Shown one piece after another: positions 1 to 11,494 of a DNA stretch of 64,000 nucleotides. Source of the DNA: Sceloporus undulatus (taxonomy: Eukaryota > Chordata > Lepidosauria > Squamata > Phrynosomatidae); NCBI RefSeq assembly GCF_019175285.1, contig NC_056527.1, positions 108,083,129 to 108,147,128 on the forward strand, read 5' to 3'. Under the pieces are notes generated by a model. It was not told the DNA's origin, ran no database searches, and saw nothing but the letters and a program-made list of their open reading frames with translations. The first letter of the stretch is position 1, and every line of letters starts with the position of its first letter. The position numbers were made by a program, and so were the translations under genes.

Positions 1-245
1 CAGTTCTAGCCTTTAAAGTGTTCTAGAGGCACTGTTTGGCCTGATTCAGCAAGATAATTCATGTGCTATTAATAAGCCACGCCTTTGAAAGGGAAGCATT
101 TGAATCCTTTTAATCAAGAGTAAACATTGCTTACAATAGACTAGTTAGGAGCCTAATAAGCAAACTGTCACGTCAGATCAACCCCAAATAGGGCCAAAAT
201 GGATGAGCATTCTGTTTCTAATTTGATGCCTCTGAACTTCTCTTT

Positions 246-442
246 CACACTACACAATTGTAGCACTTTGACCTCATTTTGCAGCCATGGCTTCATCCTA
301 TGGAATCCTGGAGTCCAAGGTTTGCTTGAGGTATTTAGTATCCTTTGCTAGAGAGCTCTAGTTTTTATTAAACTACCAGTCCCTGAATTCCACAGGATGC
401 AGCCATGGCAGTTAAAGCGGTATCAAAGTGGTATAATTATGT
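246..442. mobile_element. Family A palindromic MITE, degenerate copy
   Basis: Contains GCAGCCATGGCTTC, CTATGGAATCCTGG and, at the other end, GCCATGGCAGTTAAAGCGG and TATCAAAGTGG, the paired arms of family A. Confidence 0.65.
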
Positions 443-1105
443 AGGTTAAGAGATATCTGAGTGTCCACTTCCAGGTACAGCTTGTAAAAATTACTCTACC
501 AAAGCAAGGGCTTTTTGGCTTCACTGGATAGAGTCAGAACAGATTTAAAGGAAAGAGACTTTATGGCTGCAGTGGAGAACTGAAATGTTATGACTTGCTT
601 TACAACTTGTTTTCTGGGCAGGAGAGGTGGAGTTCAGTTTTCTGCCTGTATGAAAACACTCTCCTGGAAACATCCAAAATCACAAGATCCAGATCTGCAG
701 ATTTTTATTACTCCAAAGTGTGATATTTTTTGTGCTTTGCAGCTGGCCCAATAAAGGTATTTGGGATTTTCTTGGATTACAGCTCCCAGAAATTCCCAGA
801 CAGCATGTTAAAAAGTAAAGATACAGTATCCCATTACTGTTATGGAACAGTACTGTTTCCAAGTGCTGCATTCAGAGCATGATCATGGTGATCCTTTTAT
901 TATTTCCCCTGCAGCACATACTTGCAGAAGTATATTACCTTTGTCAGTGAAGTCCCCTTTGGCTAACTATTACAGCTATTAAGTCGCTGGTAGGTAGGTC
1001 TATTCCTATTTGATTCTTAAGAAAATTGATTCTTAAGAAAACAAAATAATTGGCCGAAGCATCCTTCCAGAGGTAGTATGCTGAAGAAATAACTGATGAG
1101 AAATA

Positions 1106-1209
1106 TGTGGCCCTCCAGATATTGTTGAATGGCAGGTCCTAGCATTCCTTATCATTGTCTATGGGGGCATGGGGCTGCTGGGAGTTGATGTAACAACATC
1201 TGAAAGGCC
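1106..1209. mobile_element. Family B palindromic repeat
   Basis: Begins GGCCCTCCAGATATTGTTGA and ends TAACAACATCTGAAAGGCC, imperfect inverted arms around a GGGAGTTGATG core. Confidence 0.65.
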
Positions 1210-1284
1210 TTCAGAAGCCTTCAACTGACTTAGACAGGGCAATTTCAGTCAATAACTATAACAAGAAAAGTATGCAAGGGATCT

Positions 1285-1372
1285 TGCAGCATTTTTGAGG
1301 CTAACTGAAAGAAAGAAGTTGGTAGCATGAGCTTTTGTAGACTTGAGCTTACTTCCTCAAATGCATGCTTAT
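1285..1372 (+). repeat. Family E interspersed repeat fragment
   Basis: TTTTTGAGGCTAACTGAAAG and AGCATGAGCTTTTGTAGACT, shared with 26515-26600, 27510-27870 and 51690-51860. Class not resolved; probably a DNA-transposon derivative. Confidence 0.55.
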
Positions 1373-1648
1373 AAGATCCCTTTGCCTACCGATTATCCAG
1401 TTAACACAGCTATGCCTTAGAATTCTATAACCACAAAAATCTAATATTTGAACTCTCATCCTCCGGCTTTTTTTGCAGTTTCCATATCTCTTTATCCTGG
1501 GTTTATTCACCTATTCCATATTCTTCTTCATACTGCGTTGCTTCCTGCTGCACTGTGGGAAACTGGAGGTCCTGAATGCAGTCTATGTCTCAGCCAGGTG
1601 AGAGACTTGGGTTCTCAGAGAGATGTGTGTGTGAGAGAGACACCGAAG

Positions 1649-1868
1649 CTGCATCCACACTGCAGCAATGATCTGGTTTGGTATCACTTTCACTACCATG
1701 GCTTCATGCCATGGAATTCTGGGAATTGTAGTTTGTTGTGGCACCAGAGCTCTCTGACAGAGAAAGCTAAATGTCTCACAAAACTCCTGTTCTCAGAATT
1801 CCATAGCACTCAGCTGTGGCAGTTAAAGTGGTATCAAACTGGAATATTTCTTCAGTGTGGATGCAGCC
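1649..1868. mobile_element. Family A palindromic MITE, full copy
   Basis: Starts CTGCATCCACACTGCAG and ends CAGTGTGGATGCAGCC. The two halves are reverse complements of each other, meeting near the central GGCACCAGAGCTCTCTGACA. Confidence 0.8.
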
Positions 1869-1902
1869 TGGGTCAAACTTTTTTAGTCGCTTAAGGTGAC
1901 AC

Positions 1903-2018
1903 AAGGCTCCACTCTGGGCCCCACAACAAACTCCAACTCCCAGAATTCCATAGCCTTGAGCCAGAAAGAATTAAAGCAGTGCCAAAGCAGGTTATTTCTC
2001 CAGTGTGGATGCAGCCAG
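1903..2018. mobile_element. Family A half-copy
   Basis: Only one arm is present: GGGCCCCACAACAAACTCC through AGTGTGGATGCAGCC. Confidence 0.7.
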
Positions 2019-2269
2019 AGAGTGGTGCTAGGGCAGCATCCACATTGCAGTGCAGACACTCGGCCTCGAGGGGTCAGTGTTGCCTCAGCTCCTTGCAGCC
2101 CACCTTTCTTCCATTCCCCCCAACAACTAGGCTCCCCCCCCTTTATCCATCAAAGGTCACACCAGGGACACCTGCTCAGCAGGTGGAGGATCAGCTTGTA
2201 ATACTCCCAGGGGTGTGTGTGTGTGAAAAGAGAGCCCTTAACCCCCATCCTCTTCCTCCTCCTCTGGCC

Positions 2270-3200
2270 CCAGCTCCATTGGCCCTCTCCCCTTCCTCTC
2301 CCTTCTCCGCAGCGCAACCCTGATCCCTGCAAACCAGGGATTATCTTGGGATTAGCCCAAATCGTCCTCCCGGGAGCCTGCCCAGCCAAGGGAGGAGGAG
2401 GAGGAGGAGGAGGAGGAGGAAGGGAAGGCGCCTCTCCTGAGCTGCCAGGCACGGAGGGGGTTAAACCCCGCTTAGCCCTGGACCAAAAGGATGCCACCCT
2501 CTTTCCTCCTCTCTGTCCTCAGCCGCAGTCTCTGCCTGCGCTAAAGGCTGGGAAGGGGGAAAGGAAGGCGAAACCTTCCCCAGCTCCTCCTCGGCGGGGT
2601 TTTTAAGGCCAGGAAAGGCCAGCCCCCAGCCACCTTTTGAATCCCTTCTTGCTCCAGAGACCACCCCCACCTCTCTGCCTCATCTCAGGTCCCCTTCCAA
2701 CAAACAATGCCAACCTGAACCTTCCCCCTATTCCTCTTCCTCTTCTTCCTCTCTCTCCAGCCTTCATTCCCCTCGGAGGCCGGGCAGAGGCCGCGGTCGC
2801 TTTAAGGCCCTTGAAGAGCTGGGCTGACAGCTGCTCTCCTGCCTCTCCCCCCTCTTTCAAGGCTCCCTTCCCCTCCTTCCCTCCCTCCCTCCGTCTGTCT
2901 CCCTGTCTGTCTGTCTGTCTGTCTGTGAGCAGATCTGCTTGGGACCAACCCCGCTGCTGCTGCTGCTGCCTCCTCCTCTTTCTCCTCTGCAGCCCCTTCC
3001 CCATCCTCTCCCCATATCCCACCCCACCCCACCCCACCCTCGGGGACCATGATCCTGCTTCGAGGGTGCTGCTGCTGCCGCTTGGAGGGTCCCCAGCCCC
3101 GCTGACCCCCAGGCCCTTCCTTCTTTCCTTCCTCCTTTCCCTCCCTCTTTCCCCGGGCCTCCCCCCGACCCAAACCCAACCCCAGGCCCGCCATAGCGCG
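2270..3200 (+). promoter_or_regulatory. TLCD3B: Putative TLCD3B promoter and 5' UTR
   Basis: The stretch before the TLCD3B start codon is pyrimidine-rich and becomes GC-rich, with a (GGA)n run at 2394-2420, a (CTGT)n run near 2902-2925, a (CTG)n run near 2950-2970 and a (CCCCA)n run near 3016-3039. No TATA box is placed with confidence. It is likely to contain the transcription start and 5' UTR, but exact sites cannot be read from sequence alone. The long open frame across it is low complexity and is not taken as coding. Confidence 0.45.
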
Positions 3201-6200
3201 ATGTTTCACGCCTTGGTTGCAGGGGGCATTGTCTTCCCCGGCCTCTTCTTGTTGTCCAAGCACGGCCTCAAGTGGTTGCCGGGGCTGCGATGGGAGGAGG
3301 CCGACGCCGTCATCGTCTCCGCCAGGTAACACAAATAGGGGATGAAAAAGGGGGTGCTGCTGTTATTTAGGGGGAAGGGAGGGAGAGAAGGGGAGATAGG
3401 AGGAGGAGAGGCCCATCCACCATCCCCAGAGATGGGCCTGGAGTGGGGGGTATTACCACAACTGCATTAAGCCTAGGCTGCATCCACACTGGAGAAATAA
3501 CCCGGTTTAGCACCGCTTTAAGTCTTTTCTGTCTCAAGGCTATGGAATTCTGGGAATTGGAGTTTGTTGTGGGCCCAGAGCGCCGCTCCGCTCCGGGCCC
3601 CACAACAAACTCCAACTCCCAGAATTCCATAGCCTTGAGACAGAAAAGAGTTAAAACGGATTATTTCTCCAGTGTGGATGCAGCCATATACGATGGAGAT
3701 TGGTCTTGTTAGCCTGGCCACTGACAAGCAAAGCAAAAGCAGTCGGGTACTGTACAAAGAAAAATACTTGTCTCTTTCTCTTTCTCTTTTTAAAAGGAGG
3801 TGTGTGTTTTTAGGTGTGTGTGTGTAAGGTGTGTGTCCCACAGTTTCCCTTGAAAGGGAAATAGCAACAGCAGCCACATTTCTAAGCAGTGTCTTAAGTG
3901 GTTTACAACGCGTCAGCCAGTTGCCCCCAACAAGCTGAGTACTCATTTTAGAGCGACCTCCGAAGGATGCCAGGCTGAGTTGACCCCTGGCCAGGATCGA
4001 ACTCACAACCTTGTGGCTGTGAGTGAGCAGCCGCAGTGCTGGCATTTAAAAAGAGGATGGGTTGGGAAGATGCCAGGTTCTCTTAAGAGCCTCGGTCCCA
4101 AGAAAAAGTGGGCCTTGGCGCTCTAGGGGCCCTGTGAAACTGGCAGGGCTCCCCAGTTGCAAACTGCCTTCCTCCACTCTCTATAGCTGGCTTTGTAAGA
4201 TCCTCCCAGAGGCAGGCAGGGTGGCCAGACTACCCGAGAGACCCCCATCTGGGGGGGGGGGGGGGGGCTGTGGAAAAGAGAACTTCTGAGTTCATATGGA
4301 AAGAGTGGGGCTGAAAGCTGGAGAACAAGAACTAAGGCCCAGCTGGGGTGTTTATGTGTAGCGTCCATGGCCCACAGTGGCAACCAGTAGCACTGATAAC
4401 AGCCCATCCAAGCCCAAGGTTTCCTCTTACTTAGCCAGGCTGTTTGGAGCCCAGCGGTGAAGGTATCAATGAGCTTGGGGATAGGATGAACACCTTTGGC
4501 AAGGTCTGGAAGTCGTTGTGAGGTCGAGTGCCTTTGCAGGCCACAGATGGGATCCCTCGGGAGGGGTGCTTGGAACTGTTTAGGAGGGTATCTGCTTGAG
4601 GTGTAAAGGCAGTGCTGAGGAATGGGAAAGGGTCCCAAGGGGTCAGATGAGACTGGGCTGGCTTTCTTCACTTACATCACTTACCATGGCAGCATGCAAG
4701 TGGTCTCTGCTGTATTGGCTATCTCTGGGGATTACTGGTCAGCAGTACTAGACTAAGGTGGTCAAGGAGCAGTTAGGGCTTGGACTGGACACAAAGGTGT
4801 TTGAGCAAGTTTGAAGAATGACCCAGTAGACCCAAAGAGGTTTCTAAGGAGCCTTTGGTGAATTTGAGGCCCTGCAGAAATGAACTGGCAGTTGGGGCTT
4901 TGATAGTCTGAGGGATGAATAGAGTATCTGCAGCCCCACTAACTTACTTTGCTTCTACTTCCCTGCCCTCTCACAACAGACTTGTTTCTTCAGTCCAAGC
5001 CATCATGGCTTCCACGGTCGGCTACATTGTCTCCTCATCCTGCAAGCACATTATCGACGACCAGTAAGTCAGCATTTACAGAGTGTGTGTGTGTGGCTGG
5101 GCCAAGGCTGCAGTGCAGTAATAAACCTCTTCTCCCAACCTCCACCCCTTTCCCAATCTCACTTGTCCCTGTGTAGCCCAGCCAGCATGTTGGCAAGGTC
5201 ACACTTGTGAGAAACCTGACACCTGCACCAAATTTAGAAACAGAATGACAGTGACACGTTATGGGCAGATGTGTGGCCAAGGGTAGGACCACTCCATGCC
5301 AGGGATGGGAACTTGCGGTGTGATGGGTGAATTTCTCCAGCAGGAGGCACCACTGCAGGGAAAGGGAAATCAGTGGCTTGTGAGAAGAGAGAAAGGGGGA
5401 GAAGTCACTTTTGTTTTCCTTTTTTGTCCTCAGAGAAGTATTGAGAGGGGGAGAGGAGGGCAAAAACAGGGTCTTTGAACAGTTTGTTCCTGCTTATCCA
5501 ACAATAACGTGGGTAAGAACAGGTAAAAAGTGAAATGCAAGGGCTGAACCTGAGGTATCCTATCCTTTTGGAAACTGAGCGCTGTCCATGGTGCTGTAGA
5601 AACAGAAGGTTCTTGGGCGGCTTTTTTCAGAACCATGGACAGTTCCCTCAACAACCTGTCCTCGAGGTCCCATACTTTCAATGGAGGAAGGGATTTCCTG
5701 TTCCTGTGCTGGAAAGAGCTGGCGCAGGGAGGAGGGGACCAGTCCCATTGGATTCTGGGAGAGCTGCCAGACCTCAGTCTCTGCAGAATCCAATCTGGCA
5801 CTAGGGCAACTCTGCAGGACAAGTCCCGATTATTAACACAGCAGGATTCCCTAAAAGCTCTGAGGAAAGAAGTTGGAAAGACATGAGCAGGACAGTTTTG
5901 TGTGAGAGAACTGCCCCTTTCCACCTGCTGACTCTTCCTCTCTTTTGTCACCAGATAGTTTTGTTTCATCCTAATGAACTGAGCTGGGATTAGTTCCCTG
6001 TCCATGAGTCTCACTAGATGGTTCACGTATGCTAATTCCCCTATAGCAAGGAGGAGTGGAGGGGATTAGACTTTTCCTACAGCAAATCAAGCCCAAACTT
6101 TCCCTAGAAGATGACTAAACTGAGACGGTTGTACTTTGACCATATCATGAGAAAAGACAACAGTGCTTGGGAAGGTAAAAGGCAGTAGGAAAAAAGCAAA

Positions 6201-9200
6201 GGCTGCATTTCAGATGGATGGACTTAATCAAGGAAGCTATGGCTGCCCTGAATCTGAAAGACCTGCAAGAACAGGTGATAGCAGGGTAACTTGGAGGTCT
6301 CTCATTCATAGTTGCTGGCAGCTAACAACAGCTGTTTCCACTGCTGGTTTTCATGCTTTGTGGACTCAGAATTAGTTTTGTTAGCCATCCGTGATGATGA
6401 ATTCTAGGACTCCCTGTTAGGAGGTGAGTTTCCTAGTGGGTTAAATCTGACAGAATCTGAGTTCCTGATTTTCTCCTGATGGATGTGAGCACATTTTGAG
6501 TCATTCTGGAAGGGGAATGAGGAGGAGGATGCAGGATGTTTGGACCTTGTTCTCCTTACACCAGAAGTCTCTTGCCAGGAAGCAATGTCAAGTTTCCCTA
6601 GCAACATTTCAACTCTTGGGAACTGTTTCCTTGATAGATCCCAAAAGTCTGGGCACCCCACCCCACCCTGATGATTCTGCAGCATGGCAACCACAGCTTG
6701 GAAAAGTTACTTTTGGAGGGATTACAGCTTCCAGAGTCCCTTTGTCCATACCAGCTGGAGAGGGAGAATTCTGGGAATTGTCACCCAAAAGATAACTTTT
6801 ACACATGTAGACACATGCACACGTGCAGAGTGCTTCCCTAACTTCTGCTTAAATCCCACATGCCCCATTTGCTTGGGCACCCAATAGCATCCCATAGACC
6901 ATAAATCCTGCATAGCACCACAGCAGCCAAGCTCCTTGTCTGGCATTTGGCCTAATCACCTTGCATAGAGCAGAGAGTGCTGTCAGCACAAAATGCCCAG
7001 GCAGGCTGCAGAGGCAAGAAAGCTGTGTATGTGTATAAGAGAGGGAAGACAGCAAGAAAGAGAGAAGAGAAATGAGAAGGGAAGTAATAGTGCCACTCTA
7101 TTCTGCTTTGGTCAGGCCTCACCTGGAACACTGTGTCCAGTTCTGTGCATCACAATTAAAAAAGGATGTTGACAAGCTGGAGCATGCCCAGAGGAGGGCG
7201 ACCAAAATGTTAAAGGGTCTGGGACCCATACCTTATGTGAGGAGAGACTTAAGGAGCTGGGCATGTTTAGCCTGGAGAAGAGAAGGTTAAGAGGTGATAT
7301 GACAACCCTGTATAAGTATTTGAAGGGGTTTCATATTGAGGATGGAGCAAGCTTGTTTCCTGCTGCTCCAGGGAATAGGACCCAGAACAATGGAGGCAAG
7401 CTACAGGAAAAGAGATTCCACCTCAACATTAGGAGGAACTTCCTGACAATGAGAACTATTCGACAGTGGAAAAGGTTGCCACAGAGAGTGGTGGAGTCTC
7501 TTTTGGGGGTCTTTAAACAGAGATTGGATGGCCATTTATTGGGGGTGCTTTGATTGTGTCTTCTTGCATGGCAGGGAGTCGGACTGGATCACCCTTGGGG
7601 TTTCTTCCAACTCTGATTTTATGATTTTATGGTTCTATGAACCAGGACAGTGGCAGATAGTAAGTCATGGCCCATACTCATTGTGCTATTTGCCTCTCTC
7701 TCAGCCTGTTATTTGGTACTTTAAAATGGATTGAGGCCAGAAGCACCTTTAAAAATATCTCAGAATTCATCCTCTATTACCTGCCATAGAATGGGATTAA
7801 GTCCAACTTCCTGAACTTATTTACCTTAATCCTATTGCCTTTTTATAGGCCTTGATGGACTGCTAAATAAGTATAAGGTCAAAGGCATGGCACACAGCTG
7901 GTAGTAAGTCAAAACATTCTGGGTGTTAAGGAGATTGAGGAGGTTCTGGTGCACAGGAGGTGGGGGTGGGGAAACACAGCAGGGTGTGCCAGGCGTGCCA
8001 TGGTTGAAAGGTGGTGTTAGGACAAGTTAAGGAGGGAGTGATGCAGCCTGTGTCTTGGATGCAGGAATAGCTAGTGTGTATTGATAATGAGGTGTGCAAA
8101 TGAGAAACTGAACTGGAAGGAGCCCACAGCTGCAATAACAGGGAGATGGCAGGTAGCGGGGCTAACAGTGGCGTTGGCAGGGAACATAGCCATGGCTGAC
8201 TCTGCGTTCTCTTTGCCCTTGTGGGTGGAATGCATCAGGAGTTTGTCAATATTGATTGATTGTGGCTTGAGCTTCTTCCAAGGGGTGGGGGGTGGGGCAT
8301 CCCCTCTGCTCCTCCTCCTCCTCAAACTCCATTCTTTTACAATTCCAATCCCCTCAAGTAACTACTGTAACTGTAACCAGAGGCTGAAAAACATAGTGTT
8401 TGGGCTACTACAGTCAGCATGTCTGAGTGATTCTGGGAGCTGTAGTCCAAAATACCCTCCCACCACTCCTCTCCAATATGTAGTTCAAAAACATGCTGAA
8501 GGTTTCTGGGCATTGTAATCCTAAACAGTACCTAGTCCAAGCTCTGTTCTCTTCTACCCCTCTGCAGGCACTGGCTGACCTCCATGTATACCCAGTTTGC
8601 CGTTCCCTACTTCATCTACGACATCTATGCCATGTTCCTGTGTCATTGGCACAAGTACCGGGTCAAAGGGCACGAGGCAGGCTCAGGAGGGACTCGGACA
8701 CTGCGCACTGTTGTCCGTACCTACCTGCACAAAGAGTTCCTTATGGTCATCCACCATCTCTTCATGGTGCTGGTTTGCTTTCCTGTGTCCACGGTGAGTA
8801 GGACAGGGGGAGGGCAACAAGGAAGAGGAACAATGGGGAAGGGATGGAATCTGTGGGGCAGAGAGGGACACTGTCCATTCAGGATCCTCCCACTTCGCAA
8901 ATTTCTGTTTCAGCTATGGCGCCAGGGCAAAGGTGATTTCTTCCTGGGCTGTATGTTGATGGCTGAACTTAGCACTCCTTTCGTCTGTCTTGGCAAAGTC
9001 CTCATTCTGGTGAGTATGGCCTGATACTCCATGAGTTCTTGGGGTTGGGAGTGGGATTGAGAGCAAAGTTTAGCAGGACTGAGGAAGCCCTCCTGTCTGA
9101 GAGAAGAATGGATCATGGAGAAATTTGTATATATAAAAAAAGAAACTCCAGCTCCCCGCATCCCATCCTGATAGAGACATTTAATGCTAGCAGCTACTTT

Positions 9201-9630
9201 TGGAGGAGAATAAAAGGAACTGGAGGAAGCACTGCTTCAAAAATGGGAAAGGGGTGTGTTATGGTTGCAAAAGGTGGCCTGACTTCCCTCTTCCCTCTCT
9301 TTCTTCTTCCCCCCACAGTACAAGCAGCAACACACCCTTCTCCATAAAGTGAATGGGATTATCATGCTGGTTACATTCTTCTACTGTCGAATCCTGCTTT
9401 TTCCCTACATGTACTGGGTCTATGGGCAGTATGCTGGCTTGCCCTTTTATCGTGTGCCCTTCTCAATCCCTGCTGAGTACAACTTGGGGTCCGCCATCCT
9501 CATGGCACCGCAGATTTACTGGTTCGGCCTTATCTGCCGTGGAGCTTTTCGTGTATACCGGGCCCGGGGTGCCACCAAGGAACAGGTGTTACGAAACGGG
9601 CACAGACCAGAGACACAGGCGCTTGACTGA
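3201..9630 (+). CDS. TLCD3B: TLCD3B (FAM57B), TLC-domain ceramide synthase-like membrane protein
   Basis: Coding exons are 3201-3325, 4980-5063, 8568-8793, 8914-9009 and 9319-9630, all with GT/AG borders and matching phases, giving 280 residues (human about 274). The product begins [20 protein letters not shown] and is close to human FAM57B as I remember it; shared blocks include [60 protein letters not shown] and [13 protein letters not shown]. Several hydrophobic segments fit a multipass TLC-domain protein of the ER/Golgi membrane. The family is reported to have ceramide-synthesis activity and, in mammals, roles in neuronal and photoreceptor lipid metabolism. An open frame runs upstream of the chosen ATG, but homology begins at MFHALVAGG, so I start there. 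Intron 2 (3.5 kb) holds LINE remnants. The gene is convergent with the FIMP-like gene downstream. The C-terminal tail (about the last 25 residues, [20 protein letters not shown]) diverges from human. Confidence 0.96.
3478..3686. mobile_element. Family A palindromic MITE, nearly perfect palindrome
   Basis: GCATCCACACTGGAGAAATAA at the left is matched by TTATTTCTCCAGTGTGGATGC at the right, and pairing continues through GAATTCTGGGAATTGGAGTT to a GC-rich centre (GCGCCGCTCCGCTCCG). The high arm identity suggests a young insertion. Confidence 0.85.
3886..4047 (-). mobile_element. Sauria-type tRNA SINE, reverse
   Basis: Reverse complement shows the typical tail: TGAGTACTCAGCTTGTTGG and GTTGTAAACCACTTAAGAC. 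Similar to 29519-29714. Confidence 0.65.
6115..6325 (+). mobile_element. RTE/BovB-like LINE ORF2 C-terminal remnant
   Basis: Frames read [18 protein letters not shown] and then [10 protein letters not shown] and [11 protein letters not shown], matching the BovB-type end (FGHIMRR, LGKVEGSRRRGRQR, RWRSLVHG). A frame change lies near 6175 and again inside the following Arg/Lys-rich region. Non-functional. Confidence 0.7.
6695..6805. mobile_element. Family C palindromic MITE
   Basis: GAAAAGTTACTTTTGGAGGG at the left pairs with CCAAAAGATAACTTTTAC at the right, around an AATTCTGGGAATTGTC core. Confidence 0.7.
7075..7641 (+). mobile_element. CR1-family LINE 3' end
   Basis: Encodes the typical CR1 reverse-transcriptase C-terminus in two frames: [31 protein letters not shown], then [32 protein letters not shown] and [11 protein letters not shown]. 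Ends in the CR1-like terminal motif TTTTATGGTTCTATGA. There is a frame change near 7255. 5'-truncated and inactive. Confidence 0.85.
8398..8530. mobile_element. Palindromic MITE fragment (family C-like)
   Basis: Contains GATTCTGGGAGCTGTAGTCC and a second half with ATTGTAATCCTAAACAG; degenerate. Confidence 0.45.
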
Positions 9631-10128
9631 TGACTTATCTCCCTATGCCACAGATGGACAGACCACATTTTCCTCTAACTTATTTATTTATTGGGGTACA
9701 AGAGGGACTGGATTGATTGGGGTGGGGAGGAGTAGGCTCCTGACGCCAAAGGGGAATTTGGGAGGGGCTGGAAAGGGAGGGGGTCTCCCACAACAGTATT
9801 TGGAGGGCACAGAAAACCAAAAGGAAACCCTTGGGTTTAGCATGGGATTCATCTGCCAAAGGCAACCCTCTGGTTTTGCAACAAGTTATCAGTATTTTTT
9901 CAGTGTTTTGGGGTTGGGGGACAAAAGTAAGATCCCAAGCCAAACGAAAATACAGGAAATAACTTTTTGGAAACGCACTTTGCCCAGTTGGGTACAAGAA
10001 GCCCAAGCACCCAAAACAGAGTATGGTTGATTTATTTTTATGGTCAGGGCTATGGGGAGAAGCGTTGCAAGACAAAACAAAGGTATCCCAAGCTTGTCAT
10101 GGGCTTTGCCATATATATATGTAAATGC

Positions 10129-10188
10129 ATGGTGAGAAATAGTATATATAGATATATATAGTTATAGTTATAAACTATTTCTCACCAT
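10129..10188. repeat. Perfect inverted repeat in the TLCD3B 3' UTR
   Basis: ATGGTGAGAAATAGT (10129-10143) is matched exactly by its reverse complement ACTATTTCTCACCAT (10174-10188). The 30-base spacer is AT-rich and itself weakly self-complementary, so a long hairpin can form in the RNA. Confidence 0.85.
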
Positions 10189-10824
10189 GGAGTTACAATA
10201 ATGACCCAGAGCAAAGCCTGCTAATTATGGTGAGGAGATTCCACTACTTGGAAAAAAGGGAGCTGCATATAATGGGGTGAGGGGGAAAATAGATAAAGGC
10301 TGTGTTATTTCCCCCCCTACTGTTATTTATTGAATTGCAGAATCCTAGCCATTGTTAAGTGGTATAGGAGAAATAGTGTGGGGTTTGAATTTCCCACGCA
10401 ATCTGATTATTGGAATTATTAGGGTTTTGTCAGTAGCATCATTCATTTTCATAGGCTTGGCCAATAAGGAAAACACCCTGGAACTTTTGGAGGCTGCTAA
10501 ATACAAGGGATTATCAGTATTACTGAGATGTCACCCATTCAGAATATCCCCAAAATGTATTAAAATAATATTCCCTTGCACTGGTAAATTTGACCAGAAG
10601 AATGCTTTTCTAACATATGTATGGTTCCCCTACCTAGCAATAACCAAGCAGGGAGACATCCCTCCCTCCCTCCCTCCCTCCCGTTCTTGCCACCCCTTCT
10701 CCTGTTCAGCACATAATCCCATTGCTCTTCTTCCCCTAGAAATCCCCACTCCATAGGGGCAGGGATCCAGCTGTAAATAGGGGGTGGGTGGGGTGTATTT
10801 ATAATAACCCAAGGTCTGCAAAAT

Positions 10825-10830
10825 ATTAAA
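10825..10830 (+). terminator. TLCD3B: Probable TLCD3B polyadenylation signal (ATTAAA)
   Basis: ATTAAA followed about 40 bases later by a T/GT-rich stretch. An alternative AATAAA at 11191-11196 would make the transcript overlap the convergent FIMP-like gene. Confidence 0.45.
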
Positions 10831-11057
10831 GGAGCCATTATCTAATGCCAGCTGAGGGCCATTGAGTGTATTTATTGTTCTTCCTCAGCTAAGCTTTCCA
10901 CCTTCTTCTTCCTGCAAGATTCCTGAACTAGATTTGCTTGCTGTTAAAACCCTCAAATGCCCCATAACCATGTCTCTCAATTTCACCTCCCCTTCAGGTT
11001 TCTTTTGTTCATCGGAGTCACACACACGTGTACACAAATACACACATCCTGAGAGTC

Positions 11058-11063
11058 TTTTAT
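11058..11063 (-). terminator. FIMP: Probable FIMP polyadenylation signal (AATAAA on minus)
   Basis: TTTATT on the plus strand reads AATAAA on minus, about 430 bases past the FIMP stop. Directly downstream on minus is a strongly GT-rich stretch (about 11019-11050), a typical downstream element. This puts the two convergent gene ends about 200 bp apart. Confidence 0.5.
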
Positions 11064-11494
11064 TAAAGTAAAATGATATTGGGAAGAAGCAGAAAGTGGT
11101 TGGCTGGAGCGACATTTGACTTCCCCATACTTTAGCCTTTAACTGATTGACCTCTTTGCGAGCCTGAAAGAAAGCGAGGAAAAAGAATTAAATAAAAAAT
11201 CAGTGGGGTGGAAATAAATAATTACCCCCAGTAGCACTATTAGGCTAGGGCTCTGAGATTCAAGACTGGGGCTTCACCAGGAGGGTTGACCAAACTCAGC
11301 AGGGATGGCTTGCTGGTTTTTGAAGTAAGTGAAGCGGTACACTTTACTCTGTTTAAAAAAGGGCCACCATTCCCACCAAAGCCATTCAGTTTGGTGTCTA
11401 GAAGGAACACACTATACCACTGAATGCCCTCCAACATGAACAGAGGGAGTGGGGAGATAACTTGTAGTGTACTGCACATGAGGCAGAATGTCAC

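Larger units (their letters stand above)
3326..4979 (+). other. TLCD3B: TLCD3B intron 1
   Basis: GT-AG intron of 1.65 kb in phase 2. It contains a very regular family A palindrome (3478-3686), a reverse Sauria SINE (3886-4047) and a run of about 18 G at 4250-4267. Otherwise nothing recognisable. Confidence 0.85.
5064..8567 (+). other. TLCD3B: TLCD3B intron 2
   Basis: GT-AG intron of 3.5 kb. It holds an RTE/BovB-like LINE remnant (6115-6325), a family C palindrome (6695-6805), a CR1 3' end (7075-7641) and another palindromic fragment (8398-8530). No host coding exon is seen in it. Confidence 0.85.
9631..10845 (+). other. TLCD3B: TLCD3B 3' UTR
   Basis: From the stop codon to a probable polyadenylation signal ATTAAA at 10825-10830, followed by a TG/T-rich stretch near 10866-10880. 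It includes an inverted repeat with 15-bp perfect arms (10129-10188) and a (CCCT)n run at 10663-10682. An open frame at 10352-10756 has no recognised similarity and is treated as chance. Confidence 0.6.

Noticed and set aside
2637-3329. 230-residue open frame over the TLCD3B promoter and exon 1
   Set aside because: Only the last 42 residues match TLCD3B; the rest is Pro/Leu/Ser-rich low complexity from pyrimidine-rich DNA.
10352-10756. 134-residue open frame in the TLCD3B 3' UTR
   Set aside because: No recognised similarity and no splice or start support.
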